This document shows, one piece after another, positions 12,446-23,733 of a stretch of DNA of 64,000 nt. The translations under genes were made by a program, and so were the position numbers. Source of the DNA: Arthrobotrys musiformis. Its lineage: Eukaryota > Ascomycota > Orbiliomycetes > Orbiliales > Orbiliaceae. The stretch covers positions 3,690,501-3,754,500 of the forward strand of contig JAVHJL010000002.1 in NCBI GenBank assembly GCA_036971715.1. The letters run 5' to 3'. How positions within the stretch are numbered: position 1 is the first letter of the stretch; the number at the start of each line of letters is the position of its first letter. The notes beneath the pieces were generated by a model. It was given only the letters and a program-made list of their open reading frames with translations. It had not been told where the DNA came from and searched no databases.

Positions 12446-13152
12446 ATGAAGTTCTCGAATGTCGTTACTCTGTTGGCCGCTGCCACATCTGCTTCGGCCT
12501 TTGCTATCGAACTTGGACAGTCTCCTATCGGGAGTTTCGATGAGCCCGTCAGTTGGGACACTACCATCCCCGGCGGCTCTCCAATCGTCCACTGCTCAAA
12601 CCCAGCCACAGACCTAGTAAGAATCGACAAAATTTATATCAATCCAAACCCGCCTGCTGTGTTAGTATTCCCTCGATGTATTGTTTTTTCGAATCTAGGG
12701 CCTCGTGCTAATCTTTGACGTTCTCTCCCAAAATTAGTGGCAAAACATTGCACCTGGAAGCTTCTGGCCAGGTCAAGAGACGCATTGAAGAAGGAGCCGT
12801 GATGAAAGTCGAAGTTAAACTTGGCTACATCACCCTTATCAAACAGACACTCGATTTCTGCGCCAACCTTGAAAAGGCCAACACTACTGTCAACTGTCCG
12901 ATCGAGCCAGGCCCGTTGAATGTTATCAAGGACCAAGACCTTCCAAAGGAGATCCCACCAGTATGTCAATAAAAACTCCGTCATGATTGTTTTATTATTG
13001 CTTTTTTTTATTTTTTAGTTGTTTACTTCGACAGGAGGTCGTACTAACATTTGTTACAGGGCAAATTCAAGGTTACCGCTGAACTCTACACCGAACCGGA
13101 CGGCGACCTCATCACTTGCTTGCACGCAGAGGTGACCTTCGCTCGACGTTAA
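12446..13152 (+). CDS. NPC2: ML-domain sterol/phospholipid transfer protein (NPC2/PG-PI-TP type)
   Basis: Small secreted or vacuolar lipid carrier with the ML (MD-2-related lipid recognition) fold; in fungi it binds sterol or phosphatidylinositol/phosphatidylglycerol. Exons 12446-12660, 12738-12960 and 13060-13152 give 176 aa. Residues 1-18 form a clear signal peptide (Lys-Phe start, Leu/Ala core, cleavage after ASA). The mature part has the expected cysteines (HCSNP, DFCANL, NCPIEPGP and TCLHAE), which would form the disulfides of the ML fold, and the family motif IEPGP. Branch sites such as GTACTAACAT (13041) support the introns. It converges with VMA7. Length and motifs match the fungal family well. 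Confidence 0.93.
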
Positions 13153-13703
13153 AGTACTTCCGCAGGAACACACAATCGTTGGTTATATGCGAAATAGCGT
13201 GCACTTCCTGCTAGTTTGATGTTTTTTTTCATCATTCATTTGGCTAAGGCCGCAGCATCGAGCCTTTTTTATAGCAATCCACGCATATTTAAGTTCGGGT
13301 TGATCAGATTGCATGGGCTTTCCTTTTCCTCTTATTTGGTTTCTTGAATTTTTGAAGTTTGCGGTGTACAACAATAGCAGTATTGCCTTTGCAGGAGTAT
13401 CTTGTGCTTGGTTTCTTTTTTTATTATTGGCATGTTGTAGAAGGTCTTTTGAGATTGAATCTTGGTGCAACTTTAATGGGAAACAGATGCATGATTAGTT
13501 TTACAAGTGTCTCAGAGATATGGAATGGTTAATGCACTCCTTGATACAACTATAGCTTCATGACTGATCGCAATCTTAAATATATCATTTAAGCTAGATA
13601 CCTCACTAGAGTACGAGATCAAAGAGTCTATACAGAAAGCAACTAGGGCAGCTAACAAGGAAACCTTCAGTATGCCGAGCATACCACCATAACCCACACC
13701 ATC
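13153..13703. other. Intergenic region between the 3' ends of NPC2 and VMA7
   Basis: A 550-bp AT-rich stretch holding the two converging 3' untranslated regions. I see no gene or marked repeat. A frame at 13512-13697 has no supporting features. Confidence 0.7.
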
Positions 13704-14370
13704 CTATTCCCCAAATAACTTCTTAACCCTCTTCAAAACACTATCCTTCTCCGGATCGTATGGGTGATCCTTTGACGGGATTTCCAAGACTGCAGGAAAT
13801 GCAGCAGTGTACATGTCGATTTTATATCGTATCCTTTCCGCGACCTAAACCAGAAACCCGCCACCCAATGGTCCCCAAATTTAGCCAATCTTTCTGCAAA
13901 ACTTCCTCTCAGAAGGAAATGTAAAAGTGCCGTTTGAAGGGTTCAGATCGCAATGACGTACATGCTGGTTAATGAGTAAAATTCCAATATCCTTACGGCT
14001 CGTCATTTCATCGAACGCCTTTTCGATCTTGTCGATTTCGGTCTTCGGATCCACGACAAGGAAGTTGCGAGTAGCATTTGCACCGGTCGTTACATGCTGT
14101 AAATTTTTTTAAAATAAAAAATAAGAACCAGAAATTTTAGTCGGCGGTCAGGTCGAAGATATATATTCTAAATCTGCGGGCGGGCGAAACGTACACCGAT
14201 ACCAGCCAGCAAAAGCCCGGTCACTGTATCCTACAGTCATGAATACGTCAGTTAGCATATAAACCCCCCGGAGTTCCTAAACAGACCGCCCCCTTCCAAG
14301 AGCGAAAACGCACCTCATCTCCAATAACCGCCAGAAAGTTTCTGTCCTTATATGACGAAGGTGCAGCCAT
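13704..14370 (-). CDS. VMA7: V-type proton ATPase subunit F
   Basis: Subunit of the V1 sector of the vacuolar ATPase, which acidifies the vacuole and Golgi; F sits on the central stalk and helps couple ATP hydrolysis to rotation. Exons on the minus strand: 14370-14314, 14230-14195, 14096-13962 and 13844-13704, giving 122 aa (yeast Vma7 is 118). No single open frame shows the gene. Conserved blocks are FLAVIGDEDTVTGLLLAGIG at the start, split by intron 1; NFLVVD; GILLINQHVAERIR, split by intron 3; and a C-terminal FPAVLEIPSKDHPYDPEKDS stretch. It shares a 416-bp divergent promoter with the MFS gene and converges with NPC2. Confidence 0.95.
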
Positions 14371-14786
14371 CGCAAGCGGTTCCTCGAGGTTGATGTTGTT
14401 GCGTAGGGTTGGCTGGGCTTAAGCTAAACTTCCCGCGTTGAAAGAGAGGGAAGCATCGAAACATCAAACCGATGAAATGCCAAGACCTTTGAGCACGTAT
14501 GGATTGGAGCTGGCCTGTGAGGATTCAAGCGGCGATAGTCTGTGCTAAACTCCGGCCGATTATCCGGGTTTCTGAGAATAAAAGACTTGCATAGCGCGGA
14601 GAATCCCCCTAATCACGATCTCCCCTTCCCGGTTTTTTTTAAAAATCAAATGTTCTTCAATTTTTCAGCAAAATATATTGAATATACACAATACTTCTGC
14701 CAATCTGGTGAACTTTCGGAGTGTTCGAAATACCACATATCCAACGCATATATAAAAGAAATACTCAACAGCATTTCAATATCTCG
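14371..14786. promoter_or_regulatory. Shared divergent promoter of VMA7 and the MFS exporter
   Basis: 416 bp between two start codons on opposite strands. The MFS side is AT-rich (ATATATT and TATATAAAAG at about 14670-14760; the latter is TATA-like, about 30 bp before the MFS ATG). No specific operator was recognised. Confidence 0.5.
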
Positions 14787-16595
14787 ATGACTGTGGAAGC
14801 GGATCAATCCCACCCTCAGAATGTCGAAGCAGAGCAGAAGAAACGTAAGGAAGAGGGCCAGTGCAGTGTTCCAACAGAGTCTGTAAAAGACACGCCTGCC
14901 CCAGAGAAACCATACTCAGTCTTCTCGCTGGCCCAAAAGAAATGGATCGTGTTCCTCCTAACTTTATCCGCCTTCTTCTCCCCTTTCAGCTCAACAGTCT
15001 ATCTTCCCGCTCTTCTACCTGTTCAGCAAGAGCTAGGGATAACCACGACACAAGTTAATTTGTCCCTCACAACCTATCTAATATTTCAGGCGATTGCCCC
15101 GACTCTTTCAGGAGAGCTGTCTGATACACTAGGTCGGCGTCCAGTGTATCTTCTCACTTTCATTATATATGTAGCTGCATGTGCCGGGCTTGCTGTCCAG
15201 AAAAGCCTGGTGGCCCTATTGTTATTGAGGATGTTACAAAGCAGCGGCAGTTCAGGTATATTTCCATCCAACGACCCATTAGGATGCCACCTTATACTAA
15301 AAGTCTATCGTAGGTACTGTCGCGATTGCCTTTGGCACGCTAGCTGACTTCACCACCCCGGCGGAAAGAGGGACATACATGGGGTTTATGAATTCATTTC
15401 CACTTTCCTCCCCCGCACTAGGTCCCGTCATCGGTGGCGCAATAGCAGAGGCTGCGGGTTGGAGATGGATATTCTGGTTTCTCGTGATCTTCGCCTCGCT
15501 CGCACTCTGCCTTTTGCTCCTTGCCTTCCCAGAGACAAACCGTAAGGTTGTTGGGGACGGGAGTATCCGCCCCCCAGCTTTGAATAGAGTTATATTAGAG
15601 AACCTGGTGGCCCCTAAGGAGAGCTGGGCCTCCGGCATTGAGGATGCTTCGAATGGAAGAAAACGTACCTTAAGAGATATGGTTCCAAATCCATTTCGCA
15701 GTGTTTTAATAATATTGAACAAAGATGTCAGTATCATACTCCTAGTAATGAGTATATTCTATGCGGCATTCTACGCCGTAATGGCTAGCCTGCCGAAGCT
15801 TTTCTCGGAGATGTACGGATACAACGAGCTGCAGGTTGGGCTGTGTTATCTTGCATTCGGCACCGGTGGTATCATCAGTAGTATCGTTACAGGGAAGCTT
15901 ATAGATAGAGATTTCCAATCGGTGGCAAAGAAGGTGGGGATAAAAGTTGATCGAAGGAAGTTGGAAGATATGAGTAAGTTTCCGTTGGAGGAGGCGAGGC
16001 TAAAGAGTATTTGGTACGCAATGGGAATATGTATTGCGGCTATAATACCTTACGGATGGACTTTATCCCGAAAACCGGTTAGCCACCCCCCTCCCCCGTA
16101 TCTCAGTATGGACGAGACCAGATTGGAACCAGTTCCCCATCTAATATATGGTTTATGATTTAGCATGTTGCGGCTCCTTTAATCCTCCAGTTCATTATCG
16201 GCGCAACGAATGTCAGCGTCATCAGTGTAAGCGCTTCTCCAAGTCGACCTGCCCAAGGCTAGTTTGGCTAACCTAGAGTAATTTTAAACATGAATCAGAT
16301 AATTTCGGTGTTTCTGGTTGATCTATACCCGGCCGCACCTGCCACGGCGACAGCGTCAGGAAACCTCTGCCGTTGCATGTTCGGGGCCGTATCGACCAGT
16401 GTTATCGAGATAATGATCACCAAATTAGGAGTAGGGTGGACCTTTACCTTCTGGGGGTTGATATGCCTTATCTGTTTCCCTTTGCTGGAGGTGGAGAGAC
16501 GATGGGGCCATATATGGAGACTAGCGAGGTACGAAGAACTTATGAAGAAGAAGGAACAGGAAAGGCTCAAGAGCGAAACTATCGTCGGGGCCTGA
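14787..16595 (+). CDS. MFS drug:H+ antiporter, DHA1 family (Qdr-like)
   Basis: Plasma-membrane exporter of the 12-TM DHA1 class (relatives: yeast Qdr/Aqr1/Dtr1), probably moving drugs, weak acids or polyamines by proton antiport; the substrate cannot be read from sequence. Exons 14787-15255, 15314-16077, 16164-16226 and 16299-16595 give 530 aa. After a polar N-tail of about 50 residues come six helices with motif A, GELSDTLGRRP, between TM2 and TM3, and motif C, GPVIGGAIAE, in TM5. A charged central loop (KRTLRDMVPNPF) precedes the C-terminal six helices. I chose the ATG at 14787, because the in-frame ATG at 14721 adds residues unlike the family. Divergent from VMA7. No biosynthetic genes are adjacent. 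Confidence 0.92.
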
Positions 16596-17155
16596 ACCCG
16601 ACGTAACACGAAGATCGCGGTACATGTATAAATGTGCGGGGCCCCTTAGACAATCTGGGGTCGACATCAAACCCCGAATTGGTTTGAATCTATCGATCTG
16701 GTCTATGAGCTTCGCTCGTCCACGTAGTGGTTGGCAAGGCCATGAAAAGCCTGAGGAGTAAAATAGGGTGGAGATTAGCTTAGAGCCACGTCTCGGAGAG
16801 GGCAGCCCTTTGCGTATGGCGGGTTCTCTTGCAATACTAATAGTACAGAGAAAGCACAATGCATAAGAGAGAGAAGAGACCAAAAAAAAAAAAAGACAAA
16901 AACTTCAACCGCACAAAGTCTACAATTCCCAAACGCCAGTGATCATGACTGTCTCCGTGTATCAAAACAAACCAATGCACGCAAAGCGCCTGTTCGTCAA
17001 GGATATCTATCTTTATCTTTGCGCCCAGGATGCCCCAGAATAAACCCCATTAAAAGCAGTGCAAAGAAGAGGATATCAGTAGCAGCAAAGAATAGAGTGT
17101 TACGCCGGTACCATTTCCTGAAAATGCCAGTATAAGAGTGATAGGAACGCATCCA
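16596..17155. other. Intergenic region between the 3' ends of the MFS gene and the HD-domain gene
   Basis: 560 bp holding two converging 3' ends. A short A run (about 16881-16894) is present. I see no gene. Confidence 0.7.
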
Positions 17156-18279
17156 CTAGTTAGCTGCTCCCCTGACGGTAAGCTTGAGCTCCTTAGCTCT
17201 CTTTTCTAGAGCTTCCGCAACCCACTCTTTCATGAATGGTGTTCGGACACCCTCAGCCACGTGGAAAAACTCTTCGAGCTCAAGATTATGAGCCCTTTCA
17301 TATTCTATTGTTTGAAGGATGAGTTCGTATCGGTCGACTGTTGATGCACATGTTAGTGATTTCTCATTACCCCCCTGCCGCGATATTGAATAAAACCGTA
17401 CCATCCTTGACAAATATTGCCTCTGGGCTTTGGCCTTGTTCGTATTCCTCCCAGAGCTCCATAAATTCTCCAGCTATTGACTCGGAAAACGGGGCCAACA
17501 GTGTTTGGGTCAGATATTCCATAGACTCCAGTTCACGACGATGCTTTTCAGCTAGATCAGTAGGTCCAGACTGTTAGTATGCTGTCTATAATTGCACGTA
17601 TATATATGCATGAGGATGGGACTAACATTTTTCGACGCCATCAAGGGGTGTGATGTCGCCCACCAGGCACTCAGCCATATCGTGAACAATGGCCATTTTG
17701 ACGCATTTGTCTTTCTGTATCTTAGGATCCGGACACAGCATTGTAATGACCGACATGCGATACATATGGTCCGCTATACTCTCTGCATGAAGATAAAGCC
17801 CAGGTTTAGCAAGCACACATCCTGATTAAGATTTAACGAGAATTGCCTGGTATACCTCCAACGATGCCATGCCTCTTCCACCCTTCACGGGCGTTAGTCT
17901 TTAGTCGTTCTATGACATGGAGAAATGCAATTGGCGAGGACGATGAGCTGGTAGGGGGTGTAGGTAAGGGATTTAGAACTACGGTATACCTGTTAGCGAT
18001 ACGTTTTAAGCCATGGGGAGAGCGGCATCAGCCTTGAACTTGCCTTTAGAAACGGACCAAGCGTCCTTGCCGTCGATCGCTAGATACACAAGATTTTAGC
18101 CGCAAACGTTGCATTTGCATTGAAGATTTCGCATGTTGATTTGATGTTGGGAAGAAAGTTTTTTTTTTTTTTGCAAGCAAGTACTGACCTCCAATGCCCG
18201 ACTTGAGAGACATCGCAGTTGTCGAAAACAAGCGGGTGTTTGAGGAAAAGAGTCGAGGAAGAAGGGTCCTCGCGAGCAT
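17156..18279 (-). CDS. HD-domain 5'-deoxynucleotidase (HDDC2/YfbR-like)
   Basis: Metal-dependent phosphohydrolase of the HD superfamily, related to human HDDC2 and yeast YGL101W/YBR242W, expected to dephosphorylate deoxynucleoside 5'-monophosphates. Exons on the minus strand: 18279-18189, 18079-18044, 17978-17856, 17782-17627, 17551-17402 and 17337-17156; 245 aa. The HD metal motif is present as DHMYRMS ... VHDMAE, followed by GDITPLDGV and EKHRRE, all family hallmarks. The second intron (18043-17979) begins with GC, as AAAG|GCAAGT, and ends CCGTAG; only this choice joins WSVSK to the conserved AFLHVIERLKT block in frame. The N-terminal 23 residues are Arg/Ser/Leu-rich, like a mitochondrial presequence; a second Met (TTAMSLK) could start a cytosolic form. 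Confidence 0.92.
17979..18043 (-). other. GC-AG intron of the HD-domain gene
   Basis: 65-nt intron with donor AG|GCAAGT, branch-like CGCTAAC and acceptor CGTAG on the minus strand. No GT donor in this stretch keeps the frame open: reading through meets an in-frame TAA at once. The surrounding protein then matches the family, which makes the non-canonical donor the best explanation. Confidence 0.75.
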
Positions 18280-18618
18280 TTTATCTTTATATATATTTCT
18301 TTTCCAGGGGGTGTGTGGAATTGTTGATAAATAAAGGGCGGAAGATGGGACGAATACAAATTTAATATTGAATTCGAACCGAATCGATTCTGTACGTCAC
18401 TGTGCTGCCCTGGCAGCTACCAGGCAGGTTACTGGGTAGTTCCTGCAGACCAGGATCTCCCAAGCGACAGACCGCACCTCGCCAACAACAAACAACATCC
18501 AACGATCCAACGCCCAACACCGCTTGCCGCACTGCTTTGATCCCTTCCACGACTCCATTCCGTTCCAAAGAAGGCCTCCCCACGCGAGCGTGCCTGTGTA
18601 CGGGAACCAGCCATCGCA
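18280..18618. promoter_or_regulatory. Shared divergent promoter of the HD gene and the HAUS6-like gene
   Basis: 339 bp between opposing start codons. A TTTATATATATTT element lies just upstream of the HD gene start (about 18288-18300), and C-rich direct words occur on the HAUS6 side. Nothing else was recognised. Confidence 0.5.
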
Positions 18619-20813
18619 ATGAAACCGACCGCGGAAATCACACCCGTTACCCTTCTGCTCACCAATCTCCGCCTGCTCGACCTCCCCGTCTACCAAGACC
18701 TGCCCATTAACGATGAGACCTTCTTCCTGGGAAAGAACAAGAGCAGGGCGTTTGAGCTTATCGCCCACCACATCTTCGATCGATACGATCCAGTAGAGTC
18801 CAAATCTGTACGGTACCTCGCGGAATCGCTAACAGCTGCGTCGAAACCTCGTTAATTTATTTCTCTAATTTCCAGAGGTTTGCAGGGAATTGGCCAATAT
18901 ACGAGCCTACCCAGTCGAAGAACTTCCGTGCTGCCGTCGTCAATTGGCTGGGTGACCTCAAGAAAACCGGAGCTTTGCATAATGCGATTATCATTCGTAA
19001 GAGCATGTTCGATGAGTGCCAAGGTGAACGATATGAGGAGCTGCTGCTATTCCTATCGACCATGGCACTGAGGAAGGTTGTGGAGAGAGAGCATAAAGAT
19101 TCCGCTGGAAGCTCGATAGGTGCGCCTTATTGTCACTTTATGGCATTCATAATGCTCACATGGGGATAAAATCAGCCCTCGATGAAGCTCTGAATACACA
19201 CCCGGATCTAGATACCATCAACGTTCTCAACATTGCATACCAGAACTCTCTTCGAAACACGCTTCAGCACCGCTTTGTCGACAAGAAGAAATGGTTTTTA
19301 GCTTCGAGAAGACTTGAGGAACAGGATAGGATGGTTTCGGAGAAAGAACAGGCGACGGCGGTTGCCCGTGAATCGCGCAAGAGACTTGATGTCAAAGAGA
19401 GCGACATCACTTCTATTTGGGAGAGGAATTGGGTTGGCGATCAGGGCATATATAAGCTGCTCCTGCCGGACCGCGAGGATACCCCGGAACGAGAGCTGTG
19501 GTCAAACGCCTCCTTTAAAAAATTATTGCAGACCGGATCTTTCAACAAACCCGGTGCGCCAGACGGTGGTACCTCTGCCGTGAAGACAATGGAAGATGCT
19601 CTGAAGGTTCATGAAAGCCGGTTGGCGCGCTGGACGGAATACAACCGCCAATTTCTCAAAGAAAGGTCGGGATCTAAGAAGTCTCTGGGCGGAAAAAAGG
19701 TCAGCTTCGCGGCCGATGTGGAAGGGGGTCTCGGCCTGGACTTCAACAAGCATCAAGTAAGAATATCCCGCCTTACATAACCATGTATGCCATTATCCTA
19801 ATATCTGCGCAGGATCTCCACGCTAGCGCTTTCACGTTGCAAGAAGGGACACAGCTTCCGATCCCGTCGACAGACGATGAATTCGGGAAGCTTTTCAACA
19901 GTATGCGCAAAGAGCTACAAACAATCCGAGTGTCTCGGCGTAAACTAGGAACGTTATCATACGCTTCAACTTATGGTGAGGTCGGGGACGAAGAATCTGT
20001 AGCATCGGACGAACAAAAGGAGTTATCTCCCTCGAAGGAGATAACAGAGGAGGAGGCATTGAAACTGTTAACTTCACATCTGCCCTCGGATAGTGCGGCC
20101 TTAAGATCGCGGCCGGGGCCAACAGCCGTGGGTCCTAGTTACGACCCCGCCAGATCCTCGCCAATGGCCAAAGTACCACCCCGGGCATCCACGCCCGAGT
20201 CAATGCAGCCGAAGCCATCCCCGAAGCCATCACCAAAGCCTAGACTACGAAGTCCTCCTCCTCCACCCAAACCATTAGAACAAAATGACGACCCAGAGGA
20301 TAGCACTGAGGATACCGTTATGCAAGACCCTCCTTCTCCAGAAAGCCCGAGTGAGGTTCCACATATCATTGAACCTTCTCCACAAAGAGTTAGACCCCAT
20401 CGGTTCGACGAAGAAGATTCTGTAGATGAATACATGGTAGAAAAGGTACGGTATTCGCGGCCCGAAAAGTTTCGAAACGCCGTGCTTCAATATTAACGAT
20501 ATGTTAGATGATCACCCAAATCGCCACTTCAGCTGATACCCCTGCCCCAAACCGGACACAGCGATTGCTCCCGAACCCCGCCAGGTCGAAGGAAGAGCTT
20601 GAGGCAGATCCGTTTAAGTCTCGACCTAGAGTTGCACTAAGCCCGCCGTTCACACCTCAACAATTTACAGACGATCGCGCACGTGCCGCAAGCCTGGAGA
20701 CCCCAAGGGCCGGTTTCCCATCGCCCGCGTTCGGTGAAAGTGACTATGAAGATTACGAAGAAGAGAGTAGTAATGAATCGCCTTCTAAGGGGAGGGGTGT
20801 GAAATATAGATGA
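18619..20813 (+). CDS. HAUS augmin-like complex subunit 6 (N-terminal HAUS6 domain)
   Basis: Predicted subunit of augmin, the complex that recruits gamma-tubulin to existing microtubules for branching nucleation in the spindle. Exons 18619-18807, 18876-19119, 19176-19756, 19813-20445 and 20508-20813 give 650 aa. The first 250 residues match the conserved HAUS6 N-terminal region: NLRLLDLP, ELIAHHIFDRYDP, NWPIYEPTQSKNFRAAVVNW, and FRAAVVNWLGDLKK leading to a Phe-Asp-Glu block and LLLFLSTMALR. A helical middle follows (DSITSIWERNW-like, at about 245-310). From about residue 360 it is Pro/Ser-rich with PKPSPKPSPKPR repeats and many SP/TP sites, a likely cell-cycle kinase target. Divergent from the HD gene and convergent with ROT1. 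Augmin is absent from budding and fission yeast, so this marks a filamentous fungus. Confidence 0.85.
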
Positions 20814-21202
20814 TACGTGAACTTATGACTGCCGAACTCTAAGTAGTCTTAGTCGATGGACCACGGCGTGGTTTCATGAAAATTACATTTATAGATAACG
20901 GATATGATATTAAGAAAAGATGCGAACGCTACATAGCAAGGAGGAAAGATACCATCCAGCAAACATGCTACATCGACCCCAAAAATGCTAAGAAACCCCA
21001 TAAGACAAATGTAGCCAGCACTCCAGTGACCTAAAAACCCGAGTCCGTCAAAACGAACAGCCCTTGCCTGGCGAGGCCACTGAACACATCCTCCCCAGAG
21101 CTGTTGGATATATATAAAAGAAATAAAGCAAAGGCACCAAAATCGCCACATCAACCTAAACAGTGCCATTCTATATACCAGATTATATGAGCCTATGATA
21201 AA
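20814..21202. other. Intergenic region between the 3' ends of the HAUS6-like gene and ROT1
   Basis: 389 bp with no supported gene; it holds the two converging 3' untranslated regions. Confidence 0.7.
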
Positions 21203-22210
21203 TTAAGATGGTGGGGGCCGAGCGAGGTAGACGCCCAAGCCGCCCACCAGCGTCATCGCCAAGGCGATCCACCACCAAAGGTCGAGCCCGGGCGCCCCAT
21301 CTGGAAGCGCACTTTGGAACTTTTCAATCGACCGTTTGATTTTTGCGGCCGTCGTAGGAGAAGCCGTCGGGAAGGGGTTGAGCGTTGTAGTCGGGAGCAT
21401 TTGGGGCGGCTTGTATGTTAGATACCTACAAGGCATTAGTTCAAGTCTTTCTTTTTCATATAGCTGTGTCAAAATTAGGACTACTTACAATGGATTCATT
21501 GGCGCTCCGTCAAATTTGTACAAATTGAGTCGGAACTGGCCTCGATAGTCATCTTTTACTATGTCCCAGGACTACCAATCGGGTTATCTCGTCAGCATGA
21601 CGACCATCTATCCCATCGCGAATGAGCCTTACCCGGTATAGTTCGGTCTGATTATATCTCGTATAGATTGATTTCTTTTGATTGCACGGGTCGGACCATA
21701 GCTTTCTCCCATCAGAATCGAACGGAAACAAGACCATGGAACCGTTGTCGTAGAGTGTGTATTTCCCATGCTGCCAGAGTATTATAGCAGTAGGGCATTC
21801 GGGAGTAGTGGCTTTTTTCATGGCAGATGTCAGACACTCATCCACATAGTACCGCATCATATGCATGGGGTTCGATTCAAGACGTACGATTTCCAACGAC
21901 GACGTATAGAGCCTCTTCGAAATAGCCGTCATTTGTGAAAGAAAAGGCGGTCCCGGGCAGTTTGGGCTCGATAAGCCGTTCTCCAACTGGATCATAGATA
22001 TCCTGCAAACGAACCTGTTAGTGAATTTAAAGCAATACATGTATATTTATATAGAAAATAAAAAAGATCGGATTTTTTTCATACCGGTCCGGTCACCACC
22101 GTCTCCGACTTCGATGTCCATGTGCCCTCAAGAGATGTAACATTGGCAGCGGTTGCGTATTGAATGGAGGAAGCCAGGAATATCAATGTTGACACTAGAT
22201 TTACTCGCAT
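21203..22210 (-). CDS. ROT1: ER chaperone Rot1
   Basis: Essential ER membrane protein that assists folding and glycosylation of cell-wall and secretory proteins. Exons on the minus strand: 22210-22085, 22002-21888, 21811-21633, 21571-21489 and 21425-21203; 241 aa, in line with yeast Rot1 (256). The N-terminus is a signal peptide (about residues 1-21, ending YATA). Rot1 blocks follow in order: GTWTSKSETVVTGP, IYDPVGERLIEPKLPGTAFS, NDGYFEEALY, PECPTAIILWQHGKY, DPCNQKKSIYTRYNQTELYR, and LNLYKFDGAPMNPLYL. It ends with one TM helix (WWWIALAMTLVGGLGVYL) and a short tail. The N-x-T/S sequons suggest it is itself glycosylated. Its divergent neighbour is FAU1. Confidence 0.95.
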
Positions 22211-22595
22211 CGTAGCTGAGGAACGACTGAAAAGACCGTCCGTATGGGAGACCGTAGGTATGAATGATGCTCGGAAGATGGTTCCCGTCGAATTCCCCTA
22301 TACCCTCGCTTGGATTGTCAATGTACCGCAAGATAGGGAGGAGGATTTGGGCGGACTTTTGAGGTTGCATCGAGGTTTAGAGTCGCACCAGGCAGAGATA
22401 TTGCCAAGACACAGCCGGACAGAGAACGTGCTCCAGCCCCCCCGGACATTGGTCGACGCTAAAGATAGCAGATACTTCTGCCAGGTACCGTCAATTAAGT
22501 ATAAGTTCCCGGCTTGGCTTACCTTTACCGGTTCTTACGAGTTCGAATTCAATGCGATGGCTGTGTCTCCCCTCACGAGCACGATTATAAGAAGG
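22211..22595. promoter_or_regulatory. Shared divergent promoter of ROT1 and FAU1
   Basis: 385 bp between opposing start codons. The open frame that crosses it in the plus direction simply runs into FAU1 exon 1 and carries no family features upstream of 22596. Confidence 0.5.
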
Positions 22596-23504
22596 ATGTC
22601 TACAAATGAAACTCTACGGAATGCCAAACGGGAATTACGGGCCGCAGTCGCAAAACGGCTCGATGCATTAGACGCAGAATCCGTTCGAGAACAATGTTCG
22701 CACGCGCCTGCGCATGATGTAATCGTGTGGTTGGAGAGCTATGGTAGCTAACTTGACTGTTTCTCACTTGCTAGCTCGGACGGTGGTTAGCCTCTTGACT
22801 GGTCTGCCTGAGTACCAGCAAGCCCGGCGGGTCAGCATATATTTATCCATGCCGGCCGGCGAAATTGATACGACGGCGATAGTGCAGGATGCACTCGAAC
22901 AAGGTACCAAGCCGCCCTTTTCTATCTCATGCACATACAAAGTATATATATCACACCGCGCTGACGCTATACGGTCCCTAAGGGAAACGAGTCTTTATAC
23001 CGTTTACGCATAAAGCCATGCCCGCCCCCACGCCGGGCGAGGACCAAAAACCTTCGGTGATGGATATGGTATCGCTCGAGTCGCTCGAAGATTACCAAGG
23101 GCTCAAACGGAATAACTGGGGAATCCCCACTCCAACCAAGAAATCCCTCGAAACCCGAAAGAACTGTATGGATGAAATAAAGACTGGCAACCCCGGGTTA
23201 GACCTGATTGTTATGCCTGGTGTGGCATTTGACGGCGAATGTAGACGTTTGGGTCATGGGAAGGGGTATTATGATTATTTCCTGAGAAGGTATAGCGAGA
23301 GAACCGATGGGAAAGTGCCCTTCACAGGTTCGTAACATTAAGCTATCCGCCCTCAAGGACGATGCTAAAATTCCCGGAATGGCAGTTGGGGTCGCGTTGA
23401 AAGACCAGTTCCTGGTTCCCCCGGAAAGTGTTCCTGTTGGCGACAAAGACTGGCCTCTAGATACGATCATTGTCGGAGATGGCAAAGTAATTCGTCGACG
23501 ATAA
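22596..23504 (+). CDS. FAU1: 5-formyltetrahydrofolate cyclo-ligase
   Basis: Converts 5-formyl-THF to 5,10-methenyl-THF with ATP, rescuing stored folate. Exons 22596-22695, 22775-22903, 22983-23327 and 23386-23504 give 230 aa. N-terminal KRELRAAVAKRL and VSIYLSMPAGEIDTTAIVQDAL, then GKRVFIPFTHK, PGVAFDGECRRLGHGKGYYDYFL (the nucleotide/folate site, with the conserved GxGKGYYD) and GVALKDQF near the end are all family marks. The last intron (23328-23385) is easy to miss: skipping it creates a false frameshift, while splicing yields KVPFTVGVALKDQ, which fits the family exactly. First Met at 22596 starts MSTNETLRNAKRELR, as expected. Divergent from ROT1, convergent with SME1. Confidence 0.94.
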
Positions 23505-23733
23505 TCCGGAATTATACAATAAAGGCTGAATTCATTGCAGCGACAAGTCATATATATGTATATGACACCGTCCTTCGTTTCAAGATTGGGCAAACTCCAT
23601 CCAGAATGCAAAGCTCTCGTCGTGATGTATTTTCATATCCTACATGCTGCCATCATATATATCCCTTATATTAAACACCCTCCGTACCAAAACTGGTGGC
23701 GTTCCGGGCCTCCGATTCGAAGCCACGACCGGT

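Noticed and set aside
17551..17627. Apparent frame break in the HD-domain gene at the fourth intron
   Set aside because: Using the acceptor TCTAG before CTGAAAAG, not the nearer AACAG, joins GVEK to SEKHRRE in frame; the AACAG belongs to the branch region.
23328..23385. Apparent frameshift in FAU1
   Set aside because: A 58-nt intron with GT..AG ends and a branch-like GCTAAAA restores the exact family sequence, so the gene is intact.
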